The translations under genes and the position numbers were made by a program. The notes under the pieces were generated by a model. The model made no database searches. It worked only from the letters and a program-made list of their open reading frames with translations, and had not been told where the DNA came from. A stretch of DNA of 64,000 nt from assembly GCA_963576735.1 (NCBI GenBank), contig OY755179.1:3658001-3722000 (forward strand). The letters are read 5' to 3'. Numbering within the stretch: position 1 is the stretch's first letter; each line of letters begins with the position of its first letter. Shown one piece after another: positions 10,434 to 20,935 of the stretch. Source of the DNA: Bedellia somnulentella. Taxonomy: Eukaryota; Arthropoda; Insecta; Lepidoptera; Bedelliidae.

Positions 10434-11088
10434 ATCGGTAGAAACGGGGTAGTGCTATTCTAAGCCGACACTACACGGCAATACATAATTAAATTAGCCT
10501 GTATGATGTAAAATTATTTCACTTATAATGGTTAATTTTTATTTACTGGCAATACTAATATCGATGACAGCGACGCCCTTACCGGCCAAGAAAAGTTTGT
10601 GGATCTGTATCGCTTCGCTCATTGGTGTTTAATGCGGAATTGACGTCATTTGTGCTACAGCCGCCATATTACTTAAAGTCGCGTTTTCGCGGCACATTTG
10701 CATATTGCATTTTCTTTTTCGATTTTTTAATAAAATAGCTAAAATGAAGACAGAAAAATATTTTTTCAGGGCTCCTTATAAACAAATTAACACCGTAAGA
10801 TATTTTTCAAAACTTAGTCAAATAGCCTATTTTGGGGGTAACATTTCGAAACTTCAAATATTTTAAATCCGAATTTCAACATTTAGAAAACAGTTCACAG
10901 TATTTACGTATCACTGATGCTTTAATTTTCCACAATTTCATTAGTATATAAATACATTTTCTAGAAGTACTTATCATTTCCCAGAATAACTAAAACCAGA
11001 TTATTAAAATGAATTTTTTGCTTTTACCAACTATATCTTTTACTAAAATCTCATTATTCCAAAGGTTTAAAAGACCGAAGTAACTTTA

Positions 11089-11165
11089 TACATTTATTTA
11101 TTTATTTATTTGTAGTATTACACACAGCACATGGCATTACAAATCGTAAATCTCTTTAACTAGAT
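11089..11165 (-). mobile_element. LINE 3' end with ATTT/AAAT tail, reverse orientation
   Basis: TTTATTTATTTATTTATTTG followed by TAGTATTACACACAGCACAT reads in reverse as a LINE 3' end with an (AAAT)n tail. A CATGCTTG-rich imperfect repeat follows at 11205-11270. Confidence 0.5.
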
Positions 11166-11356
11166 ATTATTTATCTTAGAAAAGTTGTATAAATAAAACG
11201 CGGATGCATGCTTGTTTGTATGCATACTTGCTTGATTGTTGGCATGCTTTCTTGCTTGGTTGCATGTAACAATATTATGGCAAATTAAAAATAAGTTGAT
11301 TAGTTTTCGGTACAATATATTCTGCTTTAAAAGTTTTGGAAATACAGTATGTAGCC

Positions 11357-11500
11357 ATTTTTGAGCGATGCTGTTGGGGACCCATCATCAACAACCTTTA
11401 TTTTACCATCTTTTCCCCATGCAACTTTCCAAATGTGGCTGAGGAGTTTCTAGCTCTGAAGCTATGGCTACCCTTTTTAGGGATTTATATTATAGTCGTC
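11357..11500 (+). repeat. SINE-A 3' half
   Basis: TTTTTGAGCGATGCTG, GGGGACCCATCATCAACAAC, then GGCTACCCTTTTTAGGGATT. It begins exactly where the 5' half at 6421-6499 stops, so both may be one SINE split by about 4.9 kb of insertions. Confidence 0.65.
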
Positions 11501-11539
11501 GTCGTCGTAAATTAAATTCTGAGATAAAACCGACTTTTG

Positions 11540-11700
11540 TGTCATGTGATAGTGTATTCTTACAAAACGGCGATAGGCCTGCCCCCTATCAGGTGAGTAC
11601 AGTTTCCAAGCAAAACGTATACCTGGTTACGAAGTCACGCGATTTTTAGTAGTATAAGTACCTCTGCCAACCCCTTCGGGGATATACGGCGTGAATATTT
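11540..11700 (+). repeat. SINE-B 3' half
   Basis: GTCATGTGATAGTGTATTC, GGCGATAGGCCTGCCCCC, then CCAACCCCTTCGGGGATAT and ACGGCGTGAATATT. Confidence 0.75.
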
Positions 11701-11874
11701 TTGTTGATCTATGTTGAAGCGAACCACTCACAAGCGAGCTTCCTTACTATTTCCTCATCTCTATTTAATTGAGTTTTTAATGACATAAAATGATACTGAC
11801 TCTAACTATAATAATGACTTGTTGAATAGGATACTATTTAGACGATATAATTAATTACAAACAATACACGTACA

Positions 11875-12135
11875 GCTGTGTGGCGTCGTCGGCTTAGAAA
11901 TTGCACTACGTACATATCTAAGTAGAATTAGGTTAGAGTGGCTTAGAGTTTTAGAGATTTTTGATGAAGTGTTTTTTGGGCGTTGTGGTATTGAGTTTGA
12001 TTAAGAACCATTTTTATTTTAAAATCTTTTCTCCACTTAACTTGTGTGTAACACTTAACGGTGAGGAATTCCCAAATCTGAAATAGAAGAATGTAAATCT
12101 ACAAAATCACTAGAAGGGGTAGAACACATAACATA
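11875..12135 (+). repeat. SINE-A copy, strongly diverged
   Basis: Head GCTGTGTGGCGTCGTCGGCT and scattered body matches (TTTTTGGGCGTTGTGG). It lies about 200 bp upstream of the H2A start codon. Confidence 0.45.
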
Positions 12136-12325
12136 ACTCCCTAAAGTCCCAATCAATTAATGTGTGATATGTGACGTTTGATTGAAGAAGTAGAAGAAAT
12201 GACATTGAGGGTAGATATGAATTCTTTCTAGTTAGATATTATTTGTCCGTGTATCGGTTAAATGTGGAAGTGCTTGAAATAATTTTGATTTTACAGTAAA
12301 AAATATCATACAATTTACGAAGATT

Positions 12326-15300
12326 ATGGCTCCAAAAACAGGTATGTCCTTACCTACAATTAGTCAAGTGAATATTATTTTCAGGTTGTATACCTATTAA
12401 TTTTCATATGAAATGTTAATGTTATAAAACATTTTGAATTGCAAGTGGTAATGTCAGTAGAGGACTGGAAGAAAACTACGGAGGACACTTTTAGATCAAA
12501 CAGAGAATTCACTTATAGAGGTACGAACCGAAGTGGGAAAAATAAAATATGATTAATGTAAGTTTAGTTTAGAATGCTTGCCAGGAACAAACAGCGAGAG
12601 TATAACGACCAATACTAGATCGGAGTTTGCAAAAAAAGGCGGGTGTCCGAATTGAGAATCATAAAATCAACAAAGTGGTGATTATAGTTTGCGTCTACCG
12701 CAATAATAATGATTAGCTTGATTATAAGTTTAGTGTTTACGGATACAGAAATTTAAAAAACTGTATTAAGCATCAAAAATCACAAAAGAAGCACAATTGC
12801 CGTAAGTCGTAGGAAAATAAACCGTTTTGTCTTACGTAATATCTAGTATCTTAACTAGTTAAGAGATTTAGTTAGATTCACATTATTGCTTCCTTAACCT
12901 GTGCGTTTTAATCTAGCTCTTTTTGAATTTTAAGGTGATGAAATCCTTTATTTTGGTCCTCCCTGATATGCAAACGTATAGTGTTATATAATCACTGCTC
13001 ACCCTTTATGACATTACGCGTGATGTTAAATAACATGATTTTGCTAAAAGTCTTAGCTTTATACAGGTGTTAAAATTTTTTGCAGGCAAACATAAAATAA
13101 ATTGAGAATTAATTTGAATGTTTTTGTTCATGAAAACCTCATGTGGGGATTATTACTAATAAATATTTTTAGTTTCCTTTCCTTTATTTATTAGTAAATT
13201 GAGAATTGATAATTGTTGGTATTGTTGGGAGAAACTAATGGTAATTTATATTATTTAATATTATAAGGGGTTTCTCCCGATCACTCGATAATATATTTTT
13301 TCGTACAAAGTGGCGACCGATAGTCTCCGCCTACCCCAATGGGAACTAACGGCGTGAGAATATGTATGTATGTATGTTTCTCCCGATGTATGAATGTGAG
13401 ATAACGTAACACTAAAATTGTGATACAATGTGATTTCAGATAAAAAAGACAAGATGAAGGAAAAGCGCGCCCCATCAGAATCGCCAGAGAAAGTCAAAGG
13501 CAAATCTCTCCAATCTAAAGTGAAGAAGACTAAACCAATATCGCGCAGCATCAGAGCTGGAGTACATTTCCCCGTTTCCCGCATACAGCGCACTCTGCGG
13601 GATGAAAAGTAAGTTAAGTTTAGTAGAAAAATTAAATAGCTCAGCTTTTAGGCTGTTGTTATAAAATATTTGTTAACATCACGTGTCAGGTCATCTGGAG
13701 TTCAGATTACATTACATTACATTTTATAGAGAACAGGCAAGACCTATCGCTTTTTTGTACAAATACAGTAAATAAGTACAACTAAGCCACGGTGGCCTTA
13801 CGATGTTTTCCCTCACTGTTAACAACCATGATGAATTAATCAGACATATGACTTTAAGTAGATCCATAGTTTTATTGAAAAGAAGTATCCATGCTAAAGT
13901 AAAGAAGACTAAACCAATATAAAGAAAGAAAAGAAAGAAAGACATTTATTCGCTGCATAAAAGGCACAAAATCTAACAATATGAAATAAGACAACATGAA
14001 ATAAAAAAAGTAAAAGTATACAGCAAAAAAAAACAATATAACACTAAAATAATTTAAAACACAAAACAAAAATTTAATAAAAATATCAAAAAGAGATTGA
14101 AAACTTAAGATAAAAAAGACAAAAAACACTATAAAAAGAACACATCAAAAGAATATAAATTATGTAGCTTTGAATTATATCGCGTAGCATCAGAGCTGGA
14201 GTACATTTCCCCGTTCCCCGCATACAGCGCACTCTGCGGGATAGAAAGTAAGTTAAGTTTAGCAGAAAAATAAAATAGCTCAGCTTTCAGGCTGTTGTTA
14301 TAAAATATGTGTTAGCATCACGTGACAGGTCTGGTGTTCAGATTACATTACATTACATTTTATAGAGAACAGGCTAGACCTATCGCCTTTTTGTACAAAT
14401 ACTGTGTCACTTGACTATAAACCACACATATGTCTTTAGAAAAGACAAATTGGAGTAGGCCCGACCCGGGATTTGAACACTAGTCGCTTGCACGATAACC
14501 GGTGTTCTACCCATTGAGCTATCACGATCGCTATCAGATTGATTGTTATTAGAAGTTTTGTTTATAACTATGTGCTTACTTAGCTGTTAACTATGTATTA
14601 ATGTTTTAACGTGGGTACCTACTTTGGACACTAAGTGGCGCTGTCACGTGATGTACAGAAGTATTGGTACCTCTGCCAACCCTTCCGTGTATCCCACAGC
14701 GTGAACGTTTATGTTATGTTTATTATGTATTTACTGTGTGCTGAAGGCATGCTCCGCGGGTTGGAATTACTTCAGCAGTTCACGTCGCCGCTGCAGTGGA
14801 GTACATCATTGCTGAGATTCTGGATTTGGCAATCAAGGCCTGTGTGGACCATAGCAAAGTTAGGTAAGAAAATTCCAAATATACAAGTGTAAACAAAAAC
14901 TATTTCATGAAATTATAGAATTTAGACTTACAACTTTTACCCTTTTTACGACCATAAAAACTAACATACATGTTTATTGGCGCCAGAAAAAGAACTGACT
15001 GAAATTTGTTTAAACTGTCTTTTACTTAAACGTTTAACGTGTTGTATTTTTTCGTTTAATCATTAAGTAGTGAGATTTGGCAAAGTATTTTGTCTTCAAT
15101 GATAATCATTTATGAAAATAAGCTTTTTGTTTGTTTTAAGCTAAGTTAAACTTAATTCGATAAAAAATACTGCTATTTGAACTATACTCGGTGGATAGCC
15201 ACCATATATATTAAGCCTCGAGCCTTCTCTAAAATGGATGATTTAGCCATTGTTGACTCTATCAACTATCGTGATGATCCAATACCGTTGACTCAACTTG

Positions 15301-15621
15301 TCCTAAAAATCAGTAAAACGGTAGTCATCAGTTGTCGGCACCGAGCCACTATAGCCAACATGATGGACTATTCTATTCAAAAACCTCCTAACCAGAGTAA
15401 GATTTGTATGACATAATTTTTCGTCTGTTTCTAGGATTGTACCACGACACCTAATGATGGCTATACGCAATGACGACGAACTTGATCAACTTTTAAGTGG
15501 CGCAACTTTAGCGCACTCGGGTGTAATCCCAAAAATCAATGCTATGCTTTTACCGAAGAAAATACCCAAGGCAAATCAGTCGGGTACAACTAAGCCCGAT
15601 GCTTTGTCACAAGAATATTAA
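12326..15621 (+). CDS. Divergent histone H2A variant with C-terminal SQEY (H2A.X-type) motif, four exons
   Basis: Core nucleosomal histone; exons 12326-12341, 13440-13608, 14747-14863 and 15435-15621 give 162 residues in phase with GT/AG junctions. After a Lys/Ser-rich tail of about 38 residues come [20 protein letters not shown] (alpha1), then a histone-fold core ending [19 protein letters not shown], then [20 protein letters not shown] and [14 protein letters not shown]. Acidic-patch positions are kept (E, E, D, then DDE). Many otherwise near-invariant residues differ, for example RKGNYAERVG is RDEKHAPRVG here. The last four residues are SQEY, matching the ATM/ATR-type SQ(E/D)-aromatic site of H2A.X. 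Unlike canonical replication-dependent H2A it has introns and no evident histone stem-loop just after the stop. It could be a germline or sperm variant; expression is unknown. Confidence 0.85.
13098..13207. mobile_element. Short snap-back SINE (tail-only inverted copy) with 13-bp duplication
   Basis: TAAATTGAGAATT at 13098-13110 and 13195-13207 flanks an 84-bp palindromic insert: TTTGTTCATGAAAACCTC, GATTATTACTAATAAATA, then TTCCTTTATTTATTAG. It has the same ends as the longer snap-back elements but lacks the tRNA-like core. It lies in intron 1 of the H2A variant. Confidence 0.8.
13305..13378 (+). mobile_element. LINE family C extreme 3' end
   Basis: GTACAAAGTGGCGACCGATA, CCCCAATGGGAACTAACGGC, GTGAGAATATGTATGTATG. 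Only about 70 bp remains, in H2A intron 1. Confidence 0.75.
13508..14401 (+). repeat. Tandem duplication of the 3' part of H2A exon 2 plus its donor and following intron
   Basis: Original 13508-13770; copy 13885-14401. The copy keeps CTAAAGTAAAGAAGACTAAA, ATCAGAGCTGGAGTACATTT, CTGCGGGATAGAAAGTAAGT and the following intron, including a SINE-B piece. It is split by a 253-bp insert (13921-14176). Within the copy VSRIQ becomes VPRIQ and DEK becomes DRK. An in-frame stop lies just upstream of the copied exon part, and no suitable acceptor is obvious. Confidence 0.8.
13921..14176 (-). mobile_element. Insertion with TTTC-type tail inside the duplicated H2A exon
   Basis: Starts AAAGAAAGAAAAGAAAGAAA, then GACATTTATTCGCTGC. 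It is extremely A-rich on the plus strand and reads in reverse as a retroposon 3' end with a CTTT-rich tail. ATAT occurs at both junctions and could be a very short duplication. No coding capacity. Confidence 0.5.
14405..14535 (-). repeat. SINE-B head part
   Basis: Reverse copy with ACCACACATATGTCTTTAG, box-B-like GGATTTGAACAC and CCCATTGAGCTATCACG (D-arm-like). Confidence 0.75.
14600..14728 (+). repeat. SINE-B tail part next to H2A exon 3
   Basis: CGTGGGTACCTACTTTGG, GTCACGTGATGTACAGAAG, CCTCTGCCAACCC and GTGAACGTTTATGTTATG. It ends about 20 bp before the exon 3 acceptor at 14745-14746, so it contributes the sequence where a branch point would lie. Confidence 0.75.
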
Positions 15622-16377
15622 AGGGAGGCGTTTGTAAGTATTTGATTTTTTATTGCTTATTTTAGTGTTACTGTCTTGAGATTTATTTATTTACATAAAC
15701 GTAAACATTAGAGGTATACATCTAATTCAACCATGTATATCAATTCGATATGTTTCATATTCACACACACAGTATAATAACTAAATAACAAATTCTTGAC
15801 TATAACGTACTAACAAAAACAAATATAACACACAATGTTTAAGTTATGTCCGTCCATGCTACCAACCCCTAACGAAGTTAAAAATTTCTTATGGTACTTC
15901 TAAAATCAGTTTAAGTATAGTATACATACATGATCGCGATTCCATTTGCAGAGTACCACTGACTGAAAATTAGTTTTTCACTCACAACAAAATGCTGAGT
16001 CAGGTCAGATGCTCTTTTGTTGCTGATGCAAGCAAGCAACGTCAATTTTGTTTTTTAAATATATTTTTTATTGTTTTTGTAAATAATTTCATTTTTATTT
16101 TTGTAAATTTTATTTTTGTGTTGTTTGTTTATAGCCGGCAACAAATAAAATTATTCCTTTTCTTTCTTACATATACTCACACCAATGTTTTCCATTGGAG
16201 TAGGCAGATCTTTGACTAATCAAAGAGGCAGATATTATATTCGCCATTTACGGAATGGCAACTCAAGAAAGAACTCTTTGTTTCTTGTTGCGCGTTATAG
16301 CGTGTTAATCTTTATTTTTCAAGCTTACAGTCAGCGTTCATACTTCAAAATTCAAAATTGACAAACTAATCCAAAAA
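15622..16377. other. H2A to ETFRF1 spacer, first part
   Basis: AT-rich 3' flank of the H2A gene. A LINE family C piece is at 16163-16262; otherwise there is no gene. The open frame 15992-16219 is T-rich and unlike any family known to me. Confidence 0.5.
16163..16262 (-). mobile_element. LINE family C 3' end, reverse
   Basis: ACATATACTCACACCAATG, TTCCATTGGAGTAGGCAGA and ATATTCGCCATTT correspond to the reverse of the LINE C tail. Confidence 0.55.
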
Positions 16378-16745
16378 CACCCTTTTTATACTTTAAATCG
16401 ATCAAGGAGATCAAACTAAACAAATTATTCTACGGAATGCTTATCTGAAATATTGTAATTTTTAAAATTTTTAATAAATAATAAATGTCATACCTAAATC
16501 AAACTGAGAAATTATAATGAGGTTCTTAGCCTATGCTGAAATAAAAAAAAACATCTTGGGATTTGATCATATGTTTTTTATTTTTATTTCAGCATAGGCT
16601 AAGAACCTCATTATACTTTCTAGGTTTAATAAGGTACAACATTTATTATGTATTAATTATTTTGAAAATTACAATATTTCAGATAAGCAATTTTAGATAA
16701 GCATTTGTTTAGTTTGATGTCTTTTATCAATTTTAAGTATGTTAA
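16378..16745. mobile_element. Foldback MITE, copy 1
   Basis: Nearly palindromic. Outer arms are CCCTTTTTATAC with ATCAAACTAAAC and its reverse TTTAGTTTGATGTC. Inner arms AATGAGGTTCTTAGCCTATG and CATAGGCTAAGAACCTCATT are perfect. It abuts copy 2 and has no coding capacity. Confidence 0.85.
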
Positions 16746-16755
16746 GGCCAATTAG

Positions 16756-17352
16756 CCTAGACCTCGCTTTTAAAACATACCCTTTTTATATTATAAATCG
16801 ATAAAGGACATCAAACTAAACAACTTTGCCCATGGAATGCCTATCTAAAATATTGTAATTTTCAAAAAATAATAATAATTAAAAATTGTCGTACCTAGTT
16901 CAAACTGAGAATGTATAGAATGAGATTCCTTGCTTCAGTGAAAATAAGAAATTAAAAAAAAACATTTGATCTATGCTTTTCGCTCTGTAAACAAAAATAT
17001 AACTTCTTTCGGTATTTTCCAGTTGTATTGATCGTCGTTGAAAAATAATATCATGAAAATAAACCGGTAAGCGAGCGATTGAACTGGAAAATACAGAAAG
17101 AAGTTATGTTTTTGTTTACAGAGCAAAAAGCATAGATCAGATGTTTTTTTTTAATTTCTTATTTTCACTGAAGCAAGGAATCTCATTCTATACATTCTCA
17201 GTTTGAACTAGGTACGACAATTTTTAATTATTATTATTTTTTAAAAATTACAATATTTTAGATAGGCATTCCATAGGCAAAGTTATTAAGTTTGATGTCC
17301 TTTATCGATTTATAATATAAAAAGGGTATGTTAAAAAATCGAGGTCTAGGCC
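16756..17352. mobile_element. Foldback MITE, copy 2 (about 600 bp)
   Basis: Terminal CCTAGACCTCG with ACATACCCTTTTTATA is mirrored by AAAAAGGGTATG and CGAGGTCTAGG. Arms continue inward (CAAACTGAGAATGTATAG, AATGAGATTCCTTGCTTCAG). The innermost inverted pair is TAACTTCTTTCGGTATTTTC and GAAAATACAGAAAGAAGTTA. It is flanked by GGCCAATTA-like sequence on both sides. Confidence 0.9.
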
Positions 17353-17774
17353 AATTATAAATCTGTCGAAAAACAGTCAAACGAAAACAGACCATAATCC
17401 TGTCAATGTCAACTTATGAGACCTATCAAACAAACTGTCAATGTCAAATTAACAAAAGCAGTGAGCAGAGCAGTTGAGTTTTGTATGGATCTATCTGTCT
17501 GTTGCTTCTTGCTTTTCTTTTGTTTTATTTTATTCCATGTGTTTTGCATACTAAACTAACATCAGCTGTTTTTATTTACTTATTTCTTCGTTTGTCTTTG
17601 TTATCTTAATTTGATAATTCGAAATTTAATAACCCTCTCATGCTCTATACTCATACTACGGAGCAAGTAAAGCGTAATCAGCTGTTATTATTTTGATACC
17701 AGTTTTGTGCAACAAACAGAATACTGTATTCTCTACTATATATATTTTTCATATGAGCTGAACTGTTATTAAAT

Positions 17775-19381
17775 ATGTCTCAGCAAAGAACAGCTGTGTT
17801 GAATTTATATAAAACGGTAAGTATTTACTATTAAAAAATATACATTATGTAATGTGAAATACATTTTGTTTGGCTGGGTATAGGTAAAAACAAATCTGCT
17901 CTCAACAATTGACCTTCAGCTGCTCATGGGTTAGTATTATATTTGTACGTAGGAATGTAACATTGGCATTGATGATACATTTAATAAAAAGGTATAGTGA
18001 GTGCCAGAATTATCATGTTTCTTTAAAATTTTGGACTTTGCACTACCTACAATATAAAAATTAAATTTGCAAGATATCCATGTTTTATTCTTGTATGTAT
18101 TCCAGGGTAATGGTGGTAATTACTTTGGGTTTGGAACATGTATATATTTGATGAGTCAATGTTTAGATGGTTTCATTTCAGTCATTCATGTATAAAAAAG
18201 TCATCACACAGTCTTGAATGGCTGAAGTAACTAACAGAATATGCTATAACTGTTGATTTCATAGATATGCTTGCCTTAAACTTAAAATAATAGTAAAATA
18301 TGATGTCATATGTATATAAGTTCACCCCTGGCCACAAATCCATCGGTGTCACAGACCTAAAGTCTTGGTGCAAGAGCTAAGATCTTGATGCCCTTGAATA
18401 CCTTAGTTGCCTCTTACAATCAAATTTGGATAGAACCGGGGTAGTGATATTCCAGGCCGGCACTACAAGGCATATCTCTTATACTTTCATTATTGAGAAG
18501 AGCAAACAAATAGGTATAGATAAAAGAGAATCTTTTTGTGAGTGGAACACTATTTATTTCTTTTAATTTTATCATTGGTATATGCCTGTAGTTTGTGTAA
18601 CAATTAAATAAACTGTTATTTTCAAATAACGATAATGGTTTCAATTTCGCGGTATTCACCCCTATGTTTACATATGAAGTCAATAATGCTGCAACAAAAC
18701 AGCGCGATTGCCATAAAGCTAATCATTAAAAACACCACTAATTCTCTATCATTGGATCAAAGCCTAATACCATATCTAGCACAGTTATATATCTATAACT
18801 TCATAATACTGAAATTATGAAGTTTTTTTTATGTTAAGTGAACCACCTAGTTGTTACACTGTATTACAAATAGTAGATCAGCGGTTTTACAGTATCGTCG
18901 ACGATATGTATGAATGAATGCAACACAAAGGTCTATCACTACATACTTTACAACTCGAACTGTCAATCTCATATGTATTTTGGTGATAAGTGAGTCTTAC
19001 AATTTTGGAATTGCTGTTACTTTCAGCTATCCTTATCACAGTCCCATTAAGGATAGTCAGACTTAAAACTTCTAAGCAACTGTTAGCATTCCTTAGCAAC
19101 TCTTGGAATTAAATAGCAGAAAAGATGATAAAATAAGTATATTAATGTTCAATATGTTTTTTTTGTTTCAGCTTCTTTATATGGGAAAGGAATGGCCACA
19201 AGGCTATGATCTTTTCAGGAAGCGCTTACACAAAGTATTTTCAAAAAACAGTATGGAATCCGATCCAGAGAAAATTGATAAAATGTTAAAACATGGTGAA
19301 TTTGTAGTTAAAGAAATAGAAGCGTTATACAAATTAAAGAAATATAGAACAATGAAACGCAGGTATTATGATGATATTTAA
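17775..19381 (+). CDS. ETFRF1: Electron transfer flavoprotein regulatory factor 1 (LYRM5-like)
   Basis: Small mitochondrial LYR-family protein. In other animals the family member binds electron transfer flavoprotein and removes its FAD, damping fatty-acid and amino-acid oxidation. Two coding exons, 17775-17816 and 19172-19381 (phase 0, GT/AG), give 83 residues, the usual family size. The LYR-type motif is LNLYKTLLY, split by the intron after YKT. The family signature then follows: GYDLFRKRL, GEFVVKEIEALY and KYRTMKRRYYDD, ending soon after. AATAAATAAATAC near 19450 is a plausible poly(A) signal. The 1.36 kb intron holds only a diverged SINE-A. The gene is unrelated in function to its neighbours. 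Confidence 0.93.
18300..18475 (-). repeat. SINE-A copy, diverged, in ETFRF1 intron
   Basis: Recognisable at TTAGTTGCCTCTTAC, CCGGGGTAGTGATATTCC and head AGGCCGGCACTACAAGGC. Confidence 0.5.
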
Positions 19382-20579
19382 GTGTTAGGTGATATTATAG
19401 TTTCATTTATTAATTAGATCAGATAAATACATTTAGTCAGTTTCTCTAATAAATAAATACAAAGTTCATGCCCTATTTTGTTAAAAAAAATATAGTGATT
19501 GCCATAAATTATTTATATACTATGCAACGTATAAACCAACTTAAATAAGCTGAATGTCAAAAGCAGAACTTTTAATTTACAATTTCATGCAAATGAGATA
19601 TTTTGATGGCATATGGTTTATTTTTTTATTTAGATAGCTTAGTGTTCCGCTTTTATTTGATATAAGGCAATTAAATAATGTAATGAAATATATGTAGTTA
19701 CCCTAATCTGAAGGGTAATTTGGTCCTATCGATAAGAAAAGGATAGATAGTTGATTTGTTTAGTGCATATATCGTTTTACATTACATTCCTGTTTCATAT
19801 GAATGTCTCCCTTAGTTTTTAAATAAAGCATCCATATTGTAACGGTCCCGGTGACCAAAATTTTGCAAAAAGAAACCCAGATAATATGATATATTTTACT
19901 GCACTAGGATAGCTCTAAAAATACATACAACAAAATATTTTGAATTCCATGCCAATCGGTTCGATCTGATCTTATTTGATGTCGCTTACATTAATCATTC
20001 ATATTATGTTGAAAAAAAAGTTCTTCTGTTATATTCTTAAACTTGTGCTTAATCTACAAGGCTAACTTTTCTGTTATTAACCTTTCAATTGATGGTAAAA
20101 GTGTGTAGAACAACACGTGAAGCACATAGGTACGAAGATGTAAGCAGGTCAAGTTTTCATGTTCCTATTAACGATCGATATTCTATGTATAAATAATGCG
20201 AGCTCCTTAAAGTTTTTGTTTTTTATAGTTTGAAATGTTTATTTGCTGTTTTTCAGTATTTTGTTTGCCATTTTTTTTAATTCAATGTATAATATATATG
20301 TATAAGATTATAGTCGGTATCTTCATAGGTTAATTTAAAAATGATTGATAAATATAAATACTTAAGCATTGTTGCATGTTTTTACATTTAATAAATTTTG
20401 ATTTCAAATCATATTTGTCGTTTTTCTTCATTATAATTTTAAGTTCTTAAGTTATTTGGATTGTATGAGCGTCAATGATATTAATGGCCGTAGTAAGAGA
20501 GTGGATCGATATGTTTTCAACAGCTACAAAAAATCCAGCCAAGTGTTAGATAGAATTCCGCAATTGTGTTTATCTATAC
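19382..20579. other. ETFRF1 3' flank; no gene seen
   Basis: AT-rich, with several ATAAA-type signals and no recognisable repeat family or coding frame. Confidence 0.5.
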
Positions 20580-20820
20580 TTAAAATAAATCTGTAGACAG
20601 AGGTCCATTCTGTACATGAAATATATTTTCAAAATAACTATCAGGGGGTGATCAGTGATCGATACTGATGCCAAAAATGCAATCAGTAAAATTTTTGTCT
20701 GTCTCTCTGTTTGTCTGTCGGTTTGTATGTTCCTTATGGAAACAAAAGCTACTCGACGGATTTTAACGAAAATTGGCACAATTATTCTTCATACTCCTGG
20801 GCAGGTTATAGTATAATTTA
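20580..20820 (+). repeat. Dispersed insect repeat with GTCTGTCTGT tract
   Basis: Contains GGGGTGATCAGTGATCGAT, TGTCTGTCTCTCTGTTTGTC, ACTCGACGGATTTTAACGAA and CATACTCCTGGGCAGGTTAT. This pattern is widespread in lepidopteran genomes. The ATCCGTGCGAAGCTGGG piece near 21770 resembles its usual 3' end, so later insertions may have split it. The class (Helitron-like or other) is not resolved. Confidence 0.5.
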
Positions 20821-20826
20821 ATTCTT

Positions 20827-20935
20827 TTTGTTCATGAAAACCTCATTATATAGGGGATTATTACTAATAAATAAAGAATAAATAATCCCGCCTGTGTCGA
20901 AATTTTTCTTTCCTTTATTTATTAGGTTACTTTTC
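20827..20935. mobile_element. Snap-back SINE, short form
   Basis: TTTTTGTTCATGAAAACC, GATTATTACTAATAAATAAA, then CCCGCCTGTGTCGAAATTT and TCCTTTATTTATTAG. It is an inverted arrangement of the same family as 21253-21477, with only the end of the tRNA-like core kept. Confidence 0.7.

Larger units (their letters stand above)
6500..10831. mobile_element. Composite region bounded by perfect 16-bp inverted repeats
   Basis: AATAGGCTATTTGACT at 6500-6515 is mirrored by AGTCAAATAGCCTATT at 10816-10831. Inside lie related but non-identical segments (TTTCTTGGCCGGCGGCGAC at about 6740 and 8115; CTTACCGGCCAAGAAA at about 8035 and 10580), two SINE-A copies and a LINE. No transposase of its own was recognised. 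It could be a large non-autonomous DNA element grown by nested insertions and a local duplication. Confidence 0.4.

Noticed and set aside
15177..15416. 79-residue open frame in H2A intron 3
   Set aside because: No recognisable motif; the flanking exons splice in phase without it.
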